DNA from: Hydrocarboniphaga sp.
GTDB lineage: Bacteria > Pseudomonadota > Gammaproteobacteria > Nevskiales > Nevskiaceae
Direction of reading: 5' to 3'
Assembly (NCBI RefSeq): GCF_028291725.1
Contig: NZ_JAQGNT010000040.1
Coordinates: 55,173-119,172 of the forward strand
DNA length: 64,000 bases
A program made the position numbers and the translations under genes. Below the pieces are notes generated by a model that was not told the origin of the DNA, did not search any database, and saw nothing but the letters and a program-made list of their open reading frames with translations. Of the stretch, positions 8,628-16,379 are shown one piece after another. Each line of letters opens with the position of its first letter. Position 1 is the first letter of the stretch.

Positions 8628-9830
8628 ATGCCCATCGGCATCAAAGACAAGGTCGTCATTCTAGGCATGGGCTGCAGCCGCTTCGGTGAGCGCTGGGACG
8701 CGAGTCCCGAAGACCTCATGATCGAGGCCTACAGCGAGGCCATGGCCGACGCCGGCATCGCACCCGAGCAGCTCGATGCCGCCTGGTTCTCCACGCACAT
8801 GAGCGATGTCGGCACCGGCCGAGGCGGCCTGCCCATGGGCATTGCGCTGCGCCTGCCCAACATCGGTGTCACGCGCGTCGAGAACTTCTGTGCCGGTGGC
8901 ACGGAGGCGGCGCGCGCGGCGGTCTACGCCGTCGCATCCGGCGCCTGCGACATCGCCATCGCGCTCGGCGTGGAGAAGCTCAAGGACACCGGCTACGGCG
9001 GTTTGCCGGTCGCCACGGTCGGCACCTATATTCCCCAGTGGTATCCCGCCGCCGTGGCTCCCGCGAACTTTGCGCAGCTGGCGACGGCCTATCGCCACAA
9101 GCACGGCGTCGATGCCGCGCTGCTCAAGCGAGCCATCGCGCATGTATCGGTAAAGAGCCACGCAAATGGCAGCAAGAATCCCAAGGCACATCTGCAGAAG
9201 GCGGTGACTGAGGAGCAGGTACTCGACGCTCCGATCATCGCAGAGCCGCTGGGCCTGTTCGATTGCTGCGGCGTTTCAGACGGCTCCGCCGCGATCATCG
9301 TGACGCGGCCCGATATCGCGCGCAGCCTCGGCAAGCGCGACCTCGTGTCGTTCAAGGCCTTGCAGGTGGCGACCTCGAACGGCTGGGAAATGCATTCCAA
9401 CGAATGGGATGGCAGCTATTTCCATACCGCGCGCATCGCTGCCAGGAAAGCGTATGCGGAGGCCGGCATCACCAGGCCGCGCGAACAAGTCAGCATGCTC
9501 GAAGTTCATGACTGCTTCTCCGTGACCGAATTGGTGACGATGGAAGACTTGTATCTGTCGCCCGAAGGCGGCGCGGTCAAGGACGTCATGGACGGCTTCT
9601 TCGACGCCGAAGGCAAGATTCCCTGCCAGATCGATGGCGGCCTCAAGTGCTTCGGTCATCCGGTGGGCGCGAGCGGCATCCGCATGCTCTACGAAATGTA
9701 CCTGCAGTTGCAGGGTCGCGCCGGGCCACGCCAGTTGAAGGATCCGCGCATCGGCCTCACCCACAATCTCGGCGGGCAGCCGCCGCAGAATGTGTGCTCG
9801 ATCGCGATCGTCGGCCGGCTGGAAGGCTGA
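8628..9830 (+). CDS. SCP-x-type thiolase / lipid-transfer-protein thiolase
   Basis: A 400-residue thiolase of the sterol-carrier-protein-x/Ltp branch. Cys88 in NFCAGGTEAA is the acyl-accepting nucleophile, HDCFSVTE carries the conserved His, and KCFGHPVGASG the GHP motif. The C-terminal segment reads NLGGQPPQNVCS rather than the CxGGG loop of FadA-type thiolases. This branch serves branched or bulky acyl-CoAs, including steroid and ibuprofen side chains. It is 3 bases downstream of the OB-fold protein. It may cleave a 3-oxoacyl-CoA or act in a retro-aldol-type removal of a side chain. Confidence 0.88.
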   Translation: MPIGIKDKVVILGMGCSRFGERWDASPEDLMIEAYSEAMADAGIAPEQLDAAWFSTHMSDVGTGRGGLPMGIALRLPNIGVTRVENFCAGGTEAARAAVYAVASGACDIAIALGVEKLKDTGYGGLPVATVGTYIPQWYPAAVAPANFAQLATAYRHKHGVDAALLKRAIAHVSVKSHANGSKNPKAHLQKAVTEEQVLDAPIIAEPLGLFDCCGVSDGSAAIIVTRPDIARSLGKRDLVSFKALQVATSNGWEMHSNEWDGSYFHTARIAARKAYAEAGITRPREQVSMLEVHDCFSVTELVTMEDLYLSPEGGAVKDVMDGFFDAEGKIPCQIDGGLKCFGHPVGASGIRMLYEMYLQLQGRAGPRQLKDPRIGLTHNLGGQPPQNVCSIAIVGRLEG

Positions 9831-9832
9831 GC

Positions 9833-10627
9833 GTGACCTCTACCGACAAGATCCTCGTCGATCGGCCGGCACCGCAGGTCGTGCGCCTGCTGATCAACCG
9901 GCCCGACAAGCGCAACGCCATCGACTACGACGTGCGCCAGCAGCTGATCGAGGCGTTGACGCGGCAGCTTGCCGACGGCGAGACGCGCGCGCTGGTGCTC
10001 GGCGGTGTGGGCGGCAATTTCTCGGCTGGTGGTGATGTGCCCAGCATGGTGGGATTGTCGGCAGCCCAGGCGCGCGAGCGCATGCGCCATGTCGCCGGTC
10101 TGTGCCGCCTGGTCGGTGATGCCGGCATTCCGGTTGTCACGGCGATGGAAGGGGTCAGCGCCGGCGCCTGCATTGGCCTTGCGCTGCTGGGCGACTACAT
10201 CGTCGTCGGCGATGGCACGAAGATCCTGTTCCCGTTCATGAAGCTCGGCCTAGTGCCGGACTGGGGCAGCCTGCAGACCCTGCCGCGCCGCGTTGGCCTG
10301 CCGGCCGCGCGTCGCCTGATGACCTTGGGCCAGAGCGTGTCGGGCGCCGAGTCGCAGCGGCTGGGCCTGGCCGACGAACTCGTCGTCGATGTCCAGGTGA
10401 TGGATACCGCGGTGCGCCGGGCGAGCGAACTGGCGGCGCTGCCTCAGGCCGCATTTGCGCGCATGAAGCAGCGGCTCAACGCGCCTTCCGCGACGTTCGA
10501 CGAAGAGCTGCAGCGCGAAGAGGACGATCAGGCCAGCCTGCTGCTCGGCGAGGATTTCCGCGAAGGCTATGCGGCGTTCACCGAGAAGCGCACAGCCGAT
10601 TTCGTGCGCAGGGCGGGCAGGGCGTGA
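9833..10627 (+). CDS. enoyl-CoA hydratase/isomerase family protein
   Basis: A 264-residue crotonase-family enzyme starting at a GTG 2 bases after the thiolase stop. The oxyanion segment NFSAGGDVPSM is at about 60-70, and GVSAGACIGLAL at about 105. The second site reads KLGLVPDWGSLQTLPRR, again with PD where hydratases have a second Glu or PGAGG. This resembles PaaG-like isomerases. It overlaps the next gene by GTGA. It is the second such isomerase-like protein in this operon, suggesting several double-bond shifts during ring breakdown. Confidence 0.86.
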   Translation: MTSTDKILVDRPAPQVVRLLINRPDKRNAIDYDVRQQLIEALTRQLADGETRALVLGGVGGNFSAGGDVPSMVGLSAAQARERMRHVAGLCRLVGDAGIPVVTAMEGVSAGACIGLALLGDYIVVGDGTKILFPFMKLGLVPDWGSLQTLPRRVGLPAARRLMTLGQSVSGAESQRLGLADELVVDVQVMDTAVRRASELAALPQAAFARMKQRLNAPSATFDEELQREEDDQASLLLGEDFREGYAAFTEKRTADFVRRAGRA

Positions 10628-11406
10628 GCGAGGCCCGGAAACCAGCGGTGCGCATCGAACGCGACGGTGCGGTCGGCATCGTCGTTCTCGATCGCCCCGA
10701 AAGGCGCAACGCCATGGATCTGTCGATGCGCGCCGGCCTGGCCGCCGCCGTGCACGAACTCGACCAGGACCCCGGCATCCGCGCGCTCGTTATCACAGGC
10801 AGCGGCGGCGTGTTCGCGGCCGGTGCCGACCTCAAGCTGCTCGCCGACAAGGGCGCGCAGGACATGGTCGACCTCGATCTCGGGCAGTACTGGGCACCGC
10901 TGCTGGCGTGCACAAAACCGGTGATCGCGGCGGTCAGCGGCTTTGCGCTCGGCGCGGGCTGCGAGCTGGCGATGATGTGCGACATCGTCGTCGGCGATCC
11001 GAGTGCGCGCTTCGGCCAGCCCGAAGCGAAGGTCGGCATCATGCCCGGAGCCGGCGGAACGCAGCGGCTGGTGCGCGCGGTCGGCAAGCCGATCGCGAGC
11101 CTGATGCTGATGACCGGCGAGATGATCGCCGCCGATCGCGCCGCTCAGCTCGGACTGATCAGCGAGCTGGTCGCGGAAGGCGAGGCCCTGCGGCGTGCGC
11201 GTGAGCTGGCACAGGCTGCGGCCGCAATGCCTCCGCGTGCGCTGCGCGCGATCAAGCGGGTGCTCGCGCAGGGCGCCGATCTGCCGCTCGATGCAGCGCT
11301 GTCTCTGGAGAACCGCGAGTTCCTGCTGCTGTTCGATACGCAGGACAAGACCGAGGGAATGCGCGCATTTATCGACAAGCGAAAGCCCCGCTTTTCCGGC
11401 AAATAG
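10624..11406 (+). CDS. enoyl-CoA hydratase (PaaF-like)
   Basis: A 260-residue crotonase with both catalytic glutamates of a true hydratase: GCELAMMCD (about 116-124) and PEAKVGIMPGAGGTQRL (about 136-152). It begins at a GTG overlapping the previous stop by 4 bases. It closely resembles PaaF, which hydrates 2,3-dehydroadipyl-CoA. It is followed by a PaaH-type dehydrogenase, so the pair would carry out the hydration and oxidation steps of beta-oxidation, here probably on a methyl-branched dicarboxylyl-CoA. Confidence 0.88.
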   Translation: MSEARKPAVRIERDGAVGIVVLDRPERRNAMDLSMRAGLAAAVHELDQDPGIRALVITGSGGVFAAGADLKLLADKGAQDMVDLDLGQYWAPLLACTKPVIAAVSGFALGAGCELAMMCDIVVGDPSARFGQPEAKVGIMPGAGGTQRLVRAVGKPIASLMLMTGEMIAADRAAQLGLISELVAEGEALRRARELAQAAAAMPPRALRAIKRVLAQGADLPLDAALSLENREFLLLFDTQDKTEGMRAFIDKRKPRFSGK

Positions 11407-11418
11407 AGACAGCAAGGC

Positions 11419-12942
11419 ATGCCTTACGAAAACAAGAAAATCGTCGGTGTCGTCGGCGGTGGCGCAATGGGTCGCGGCATCCTGCAGTTGTTCGCCGAGG
11501 CCGGTCATGAAGTACGCGTGTTCGACGCTGCCGAGAACGCGGCCGAAAAGGCAGGTCTGTTCGTCGCCGGGATGATCGGCCGCGCCGTCGACAAGGGTCG
11601 CTACACGCGTGATCAGGGCGAGGCGCTGATCGCGCGCGTCAAGCCTGCCGTGGCCCTGAGCGATCTTGCCGGCTGCGACATCGTGATCGAAGCCATCGTG
11701 GAAGACATCGGCGTCAAGCAGAAAGTGTTTGCGGCGATCGAAGACGTGGTCTCGGAGCAGGCCATCATCGTCAGCAACACCTCGTCGCTGGTGGTCGCGG
11801 AGATCGCCGCCAAGTGCCGGCAGCCGGGCCGCATCGCCGGCCTGCATTTCTTCAATCCCGTGCCGCTGATGAAAGTGGTGGAAATCATCGCCGCGGTTCG
11901 CACCAGTGCAGCCACGGTCGAGTCGCTCCGCGGGCTGGTCGCCGGGACCGGCCACCGTGCGGTGATCACCGCAGACCAGCCCGGCTTCCTGGTAAACCAC
12001 GCGGGCCGCGGGCTTTATACCGAGGGTCTGCGCGTACTCGAAGAACGAGTGGCGGCGCCGGCCGACGTCGACACGCTGATGCGCGAAGCGGCGGGCTTTC
12101 GCATGGGGCCTTTCGAGTTGCTCGATCTGACCGGCCTGGATGTGTCCGGCAAGGTGATGGAGTCGATCTACCAGCAGTTCCAGCATGAGCCGCGTTTCCG
12201 GCCCTCGTCGTTGGTCCGGCCGCGCATCGCCGCGGGCCTGTTCGGCCGCAAGACCGGCGAAGGCTGGTATGCCTACGACGCGCTTTCCAAAAAGATCGCG
12301 CCGGACGAGGCCTGCGCCGCGCCGCTGTTGCCGGCCGGTCTCAAGCTGTGGATCGACGATTCGGCCGACGATCGCGAATCCATCGCTGCGCTGGCTTCCG
12401 CGGCCGGCGTGGAACGGGTCGGCTCATCTGCGGAGGCCGACCTGCTGGTGGTGCAGTTCTGGGGCTGGGATGCGAGCGGCTACGCCGTCGACAAGGGCCT
12501 GGATGCCAGCAAGCTGGTGGCGCTCGATCCGCTACCCGGCCTCGACAAGCGCCGCACGCTGATGCTCAGCGCAGTAACCACACCCGGCGCCCGCGACGCC
12601 GCACTGGCTCTGTTCGGCACGGGCGGCGCCCGGCTCACGCTGATCAACGACAGCTGCGGCTTCGTGGTACAACGCATTCTTGCGACCATCGTCAACATCG
12701 CGGCCGATATCGCGCAGCGCGGCATCGCCAGCATCGCCGACATCGAAGATGCCGTGAGACTCGGCCTGGGCTATCCGCAAGGGCCGCTGAGCTGGGGCGA
12801 CAGGATCGGTGGCGCGCGCGTGCTGACGATCCTGCAGAACATGCAGGCAGTGACCGGCGATCCACGCTACCGCCCCAGCCCCTGGCTGACGCGCCGCGTC
12901 CGCCTGGGCCTGTCGCTGCTGACGCCGGAGGCGCAGCGCTGA
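11419..12942 (+). CDS. 3-hydroxyacyl-CoA dehydrogenase (PaaH-type)
   Basis: A 507-residue NAD-dependent 3-hydroxyacyl-CoA dehydrogenase. The Rossmann motif VGGGAMGRG is near residue 11. The catalytic His is in GLHFFNPVPLMKVVEI (about 140), and NTSS and a C-terminal dimerisation domain follow. The second, duplicated C-terminal domain and the total length match PaaH rather than the about 290-residue short form. It follows the PaaF-like hydratase by 12 bases and leads by 1 base into the mesaconyl-C4-CoA hydratase gene. It probably makes the 3-oxoacyl-CoA that the thiolase cleaves. Confidence 0.9.
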   Translation: MPYENKKIVGVVGGGAMGRGILQLFAEAGHEVRVFDAAENAAEKAGLFVAGMIGRAVDKGRYTRDQGEALIARVKPAVALSDLAGCDIVIEAIVEDIGVKQKVFAAIEDVVSEQAIIVSNTSSLVVAEIAAKCRQPGRIAGLHFFNPVPLMKVVEIIAAVRTSAATVESLRGLVAGTGHRAVITADQPGFLVNHAGRGLYTEGLRVLEERVAAPADVDTLMREAAGFRMGPFELLDLTGLDVSGKVMESIYQQFQHEPRFRPSSLVRPRIAAGLFGRKTGEGWYAYDALSKKIAPDEACAAPLLPAGLKLWIDDSADDRESIAALASAAGVERVGSSAEADLLVVQFWGWDASGYAVDKGLDASKLVALDPLPGLDKRRTLMLSAVTTPGARDAALALFGTGGARLTLINDSCGFVVQRILATIVNIAADIAQRGIASIADIEDAVRLGLGYPQGPLSWGDRIGGARVLTILQNMQAVTGDPRYRPSPWLTRRVRLGLSLLTPEAQR

Positions 12943-12943
12943 G

Positions 12944-13801
12944 ATGAGCGCCATCGACCTCGATCACCTGCGCAGCTGGGTCGGCCGCGAGCTGCGGATA
13001 ACCGATCCGCTCACGCCGTTTCCGGCGCGCGCCTTGGCCGGCGCGCTCGATCACGAGAACCTGCCTGAAGTCGGCGATGCGCTGCCGCCATGCTGGCACT
13101 GGATCTATTTTCTCGATCCCGCGCGGGCGTCGGCTGTCGGCATCGACGGCCATCCGCACAAAGGCGGTTTCCTGCCGCCGGTGCCTTTGCCGCGGCGCAT
13201 GTGGGCGGCCGGCGTACTGAATATCGCGCACGCTCTCAGACTCGGCGTGGCGGCGGAAAAAATCTCGACCATCCGTTCCGTGGAGTACAAGCAGGGCAAG
13301 ACCGGCGTGCTGGTCTTCGTCAATCTCGATCACCAGATCGTGCAGCAGGGCCGGCTCTGCGTTCACGAAGAACAGAACCTGGTTTATCGCGATATGCCGG
13401 CGGGTCCGGTGTCGATGCCGGCGGGCGAGTCCGCTCCGGCCAAGGCCGACTGGTCGCGCAGGCTGAAGCCGGACCCGGTGCTGCTGTTCCGATATTCGGC
13501 ACTGACCTACAACGCGCATCGGATTCACTACGATCGCGATTATGCAATGCATGAGGAGTTCTATCCGGCGCTCGTCGTGCACGGCCCTCTGCTGGTGACA
13601 TTGCTGCTCGATCTCGTACTGCGCGAGCAGCCCGGCTTGCCGATCGCGCAGTTCCGTTTCCGCGCCGTGCGCCCGACGTTCGATCTTGGATCCGTCCAAT
13701 TGTGCGGACAGCGTGACGGCGACACTGTGAAACTGTGGAGCGCCGATGACGAGCACTGTATCGGTATGAGCGCGAGCCTCGTGCTCGGAGCGAAGACATG
13801 A
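12944..13801 (+). CDS. meh: mesaconyl-C4-CoA (3-methylfumaryl-CoA) hydratase-type protein
   Basis: A 285-residue double-hotdog MaoC/FAS1-like hydratase. Family hallmarks seen are GDALPPCWHWIYFL (about 44-57), GGFLPPVPLPRRMW (about 68-81) and the hydratase segment ALTYNAHRIHYDRDYA (about 186-201). This matches the mesaconyl-C4-CoA hydratase (Meh) of the 3-hydroxypropionate bicycle, which adds water to give (S)-citramalyl-CoA. Its neighbours support this: a CitE-type lyase overlaps it, and Mcd- and Mct-type genes follow. An itaconyl-CoA hydratase-like role is the main alternative. The start is 1 base past the previous stop. Confidence 0.83.
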   Translation: MSAIDLDHLRSWVGRELRITDPLTPFPARALAGALDHENLPEVGDALPPCWHWIYFLDPARASAVGIDGHPHKGGFLPPVPLPRRMWAAGVLNIAHALRLGVAAEKISTIRSVEYKQGKTGVLVFVNLDHQIVQQGRLCVHEEQNLVYRDMPAGPVSMPAGESAPAKADWSRRLKPDPVLLFRYSALTYNAHRIHYDRDYAMHEEFYPALVVHGPLLVTLLLDLVLREQPGLPIAQFRFRAVRPTFDLGSVQLCGQRDGDTVKLWSADDEHCIGMSASLVLGAKT

Positions 13802-14676
13802 CCATCGTCGCGCGCGTTTGGCGATCGATGCTGTTCCTGCCGGCTCATGTCGAGAAGTTCGTCGAGCGTGCGCATACGCGCGGGGCAGATGCCTATATCC
13901 TCGATCTCGAAGACAGCGTGCCCGCCGCCGAAAAGGCGCGGGCGCGGGCGCTCATCGGCCAGGGAGCGCAGCAGCTCATTCAGAACGGCGCTGCGGCCTT
14001 GGTGCGCATCAACGCCGGGGCGGAACTCGCCGCAGCGGACATACAGGCCGCCTGCCTAAGTAGCGTCGCCGCGCTGGTATTGCCCAAAATCAACGGCGCG
14101 ATGGAAGTCGCTGCCGTCGCCGCGCAGCTCGATGCGCTGGAAGCCTCGCGAGGTCTCGTCCCCGGCCGCATCCGGCTGATCGCGCAGATCGAGGACGTCG
14201 CAGCTTTGCCGCATCTCGACCAGATCGCAACGAGTTCGCCGCGCCTGCTCGGAATGATTCTGGGTTCCGAAGACTTCTCCGTTTCAGCCGGCATGGAAGC
14301 TTGTCCAGAAGCATTGTTCGCACCGAACCAGCAGATCGTTTTCGCCTGCCGCCGCGCCGGTATCTTGCCGTTCGGCTTTCCGGCCTCGATTGCCGGCTAT
14401 GCCGATCTCGGCCAGTTCCGTGGCCACATACGACTCGCGCGGCGTATTGGCTCCGTCGGCGCGTTTTGCATTCACCCTACGCAGATCGCGGTGTTGAATG
14501 AAGAATTCTCGCCCTCTCCTGCCGAGATTGAAGATGCGCGCGGCGTGATCGCCGCGCTGGAAGCGGGCCTGCGTGACGGCAAGGCGGCTGTTTCATACAT
14601 GAACCGCATGATCGACCCGCCCGTCGCGGCCCGCGCGCACGAAGTACTGCGCCGTGCCGGCACGGAATCACAATGA
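13798..14676 (+). CDS. HpcH/HpaI-CitE-type CoA-ester lyase, probable citramalyl-CoA lyase
   Basis: A 292-residue CitE-like lyase overlapping the hydratase gene by ATGA. SMLFLPAHVEKF is at the N terminus and DLEDSVPAAEK at about 36-46. Arg in LVRINAGAE, Glu in IAQIEDV and Glu-Asp in GSEDFS contribute to Mg2+ and CoA-ester binding, and a C-terminal CIHPTQI follows. The family cleaves malyl-, methylmalyl- or citramalyl-CoA. Between a mesaconyl-C4-CoA hydratase and a C1-C4 transferase, the natural substrate is citramalyl-CoA, giving acetyl-CoA and pyruvate. The substrate assignment rests on context. Confidence 0.83.
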   Translation: MTIVARVWRSMLFLPAHVEKFVERAHTRGADAYILDLEDSVPAAEKARARALIGQGAQQLIQNGAAALVRINAGAELAAADIQAACLSSVAALVLPKINGAMEVAAVAAQLDALEASRGLVPGRIRLIAQIEDVAALPHLDQIATSSPRLLGMILGSEDFSVSAGMEACPEALFAPNQQIVFACRRAGILPFGFPASIAGYADLGQFRGHIRLARRIGSVGAFCIHPTQIAVLNEEFSPSPAEIEDARGVIAALEAGLRDGKAAVSYMNRMIDPPVAARAHEVLRRAGTESQ

Positions 14677-14695
14677 TGTTGGCCGCCATCCCCTC

Positions 14696-16372
14696 ATGAC
14701 TTCCTTCAGCCCATTTCCTCCGCTGGCCTCCAGGGCGCTTGCCAGTCTGCGACAGTCGTTCGAGCATACCGCCGCGGCGCTCGCGCAGTCCTGCGCGAAT
14801 GGCGGCGTGCTCGACGCAAGGCGGCTCGATCAGGAACAGGTGCCGAGCTATGAACTGGCTCTGGCCAGCGCCGAGCTGCTGGCCGCAGAAACGGTGCTGG
14901 CGCAGCTGCCGCCGGCGCCTTTGGTACTCGATCGGCGCCTGGCACTGACCTGTGTAATGGACGCGATCGGCAGCGTCGCCGAGCGACTGCATGTGATCGC
15001 GCTGGACCTGGACCTCGATATGACGCCGCTGAAGGCGCTATTGGCGAGCGCCGACGTTCTCGAGCTGCGCCGGGCCGTGCTCGGCGGCCGCGCTCTCAAC
15101 GAGACCGGCCGCCTGCTGTGCGAGAGCCACGATGAAATAGGCCACATCGAACTCGGCGAGGAACTCACGCTGGCGCAACAGCAGTTCCGCAGAATCGCTG
15201 CCGAGGTCGTCGCACCGCGTGCAGAAGCGATTCATCGGCACGATCTGATCGTGCCGGAAGAATTGCTGCAGCCGCTGCGTGAAATGGGCGTGTTCGGCCT
15301 GTCGATTCCGGAACGCTTCGGCGGCAGCGCGCCTGACGATCGCGACGACAACCTGATGATGATCGTCGTGACCGAAGCGCTATCCGAAGCTTCGCTGGCC
15401 GCCGCAGGCAGCCTGATCACACGTCCGGAAATCCTGTCGCGAGCGCTGATCACCGGCGGCACCGACGAGCAGAAGGCGCACTGGCTGCCGAAGATCGCGT
15501 GCGGCAATCCGCTCTGCGGAATCGCCATCACCGAGCCGGATTACGGCTCCGACGTCGCGAGTTTGCAGCTCAAGGGCACGCGCACTGCCGGCGGCTGGCT
15601 GCTGAATGGTGCCAAGACCTGGTGCACCTTCGCCGGCAAGGCCGGACTCATCATGGTAGTGACGCGCACCAGTCCGGATCGCTCGTCGGGCTACCGCGGT
15701 CTGTCGATCCTTCTGGTCGAAAAGCCTTCTTATGACGGCCATGCTTTCACCTACCAGCAGGATGGCGGCGGCCGACTGGTAGGCAAGGCAATCCCCACGA
15801 TCGGCTACCGCGGCATGCATTCCTTTGATCTTTCGTTCGAGCAATTCTTTGTACCGGACGCGAATGTGATCGGCGGTGAAGCCGGTCTCGGCAAGGGCTT
15901 CTATTTCACGATGGCCGGCATGATGGGCGGGCGTATGCAAACGGCTGCTCGCGCCTCCGGCATCATGCGTGCAGCCCTGCTCGCAGCTCTGCGCTATGCC
16001 GGCGATCGCAAAGTGTTCGGCGCGCCCCTGGCGAACTATGCATTGACGCGTGCCAAGCTTGCGCGCATGGCGGCGCGCTTTGTCGCCTGCCGTCAGCTCG
16101 CTTATGCGGTAGGGCGGCTGCTCGATCAGGGCGGCGGCCGCATGGAGGCGAGCCTGGTCAAACTCTTTGCGTGTCGTTCGGCCGAGTGGATCACGCGTGA
16201 GGCACTGCAGATCTATGGCGGCATGGGCTACGCCGAGGAGTCCGCCGTCAGCCGCTACTTCGTCGATGCGCGCGTACTGTCGATCTTCGAAGGCGCTGAG
16301 GAAACCCTTGCACTCAAGGTGATCGCGCGCAGCCTGCTCGAAGATGCGCTGAAGATCGGCACACAGCACTGA
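14696..16372 (+). CDS. mcd: methylsuccinyl-CoA dehydrogenase-type acyl-CoA dehydrogenase
   Basis: A 558-residue FAD-dependent acyl-CoA dehydrogenase with about 150 extra N-terminal helical residues, the architecture of methylsuccinyl-CoA dehydrogenase (Mcd) of the ethylmalonyl-CoA pathway. Segments recognised from Mcd are ITEPDYGSDVASLQLKGT, NGAKTWCTFAGKAG, TIGYRGMHSFDLSFEQ, GGEAGLGKGFYF and YGGMGYAEESAVSRYFVDAR. The catalytic Glu is in SIFEGAEE, about residue 532. The ATG at 14696 is chosen; the GTG at 14654 would overlap the lyase gene. It would oxidise methylsuccinyl-CoA to mesaconyl-C1-CoA. No ethylmalonyl-CoA mutase or crotonyl-CoA carboxylase is nearby, so a degradative use is inferred. 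Confidence 0.85.
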   Translation: MTSFSPFPPLASRALASLRQSFEHTAAALAQSCANGGVLDARRLDQEQVPSYELALASAELLAAETVLAQLPPAPLVLDRRLALTCVMDAIGSVAERLHVIALDLDLDMTPLKALLASADVLELRRAVLGGRALNETGRLLCESHDEIGHIELGEELTLAQQQFRRIAAEVVAPRAEAIHRHDLIVPEELLQPLREMGVFGLSIPERFGGSAPDDRDDNLMMIVVTEALSEASLAAAGSLITRPEILSRALITGGTDEQKAHWLPKIACGNPLCGIAITEPDYGSDVASLQLKGTRTAGGWLLNGAKTWCTFAGKAGLIMVVTRTSPDRSSGYRGLSILLVEKPSYDGHAFTYQQDGGGRLVGKAIPTIGYRGMHSFDLSFEQFFVPDANVIGGEAGLGKGFYFTMAGMMGGRMQTAARASGIMRAALLAALRYAGDRKVFGAPLANYALTRAKLARMAARFVACRQLAYAVGRLLDQGGGRMEASLVKLFACRSAEWITREALQIYGGMGYAEESAVSRYFVDARVLSIFEGAEETLALKVIARSLLEDALKIGTQH

Positions 16373-16379
16373 GACGCCG

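Noticed and set aside
10567..12186. 539-residue open frame on the minus strand
   Set aside because: It is antisense to the enoyl-CoA hydratase and PaaH-type genes; its composition is that of a shadow frame.
12944..14676. Itaconate degradation (Ict-Ich-Ccl) genes
   Set aside because: The CoA transferase is of the Mct type and an Mcd-type dehydrogenase is present, which fits a methylsuccinyl/mesaconyl-CoA route better; the itaconate reading remains a weaker alternative.
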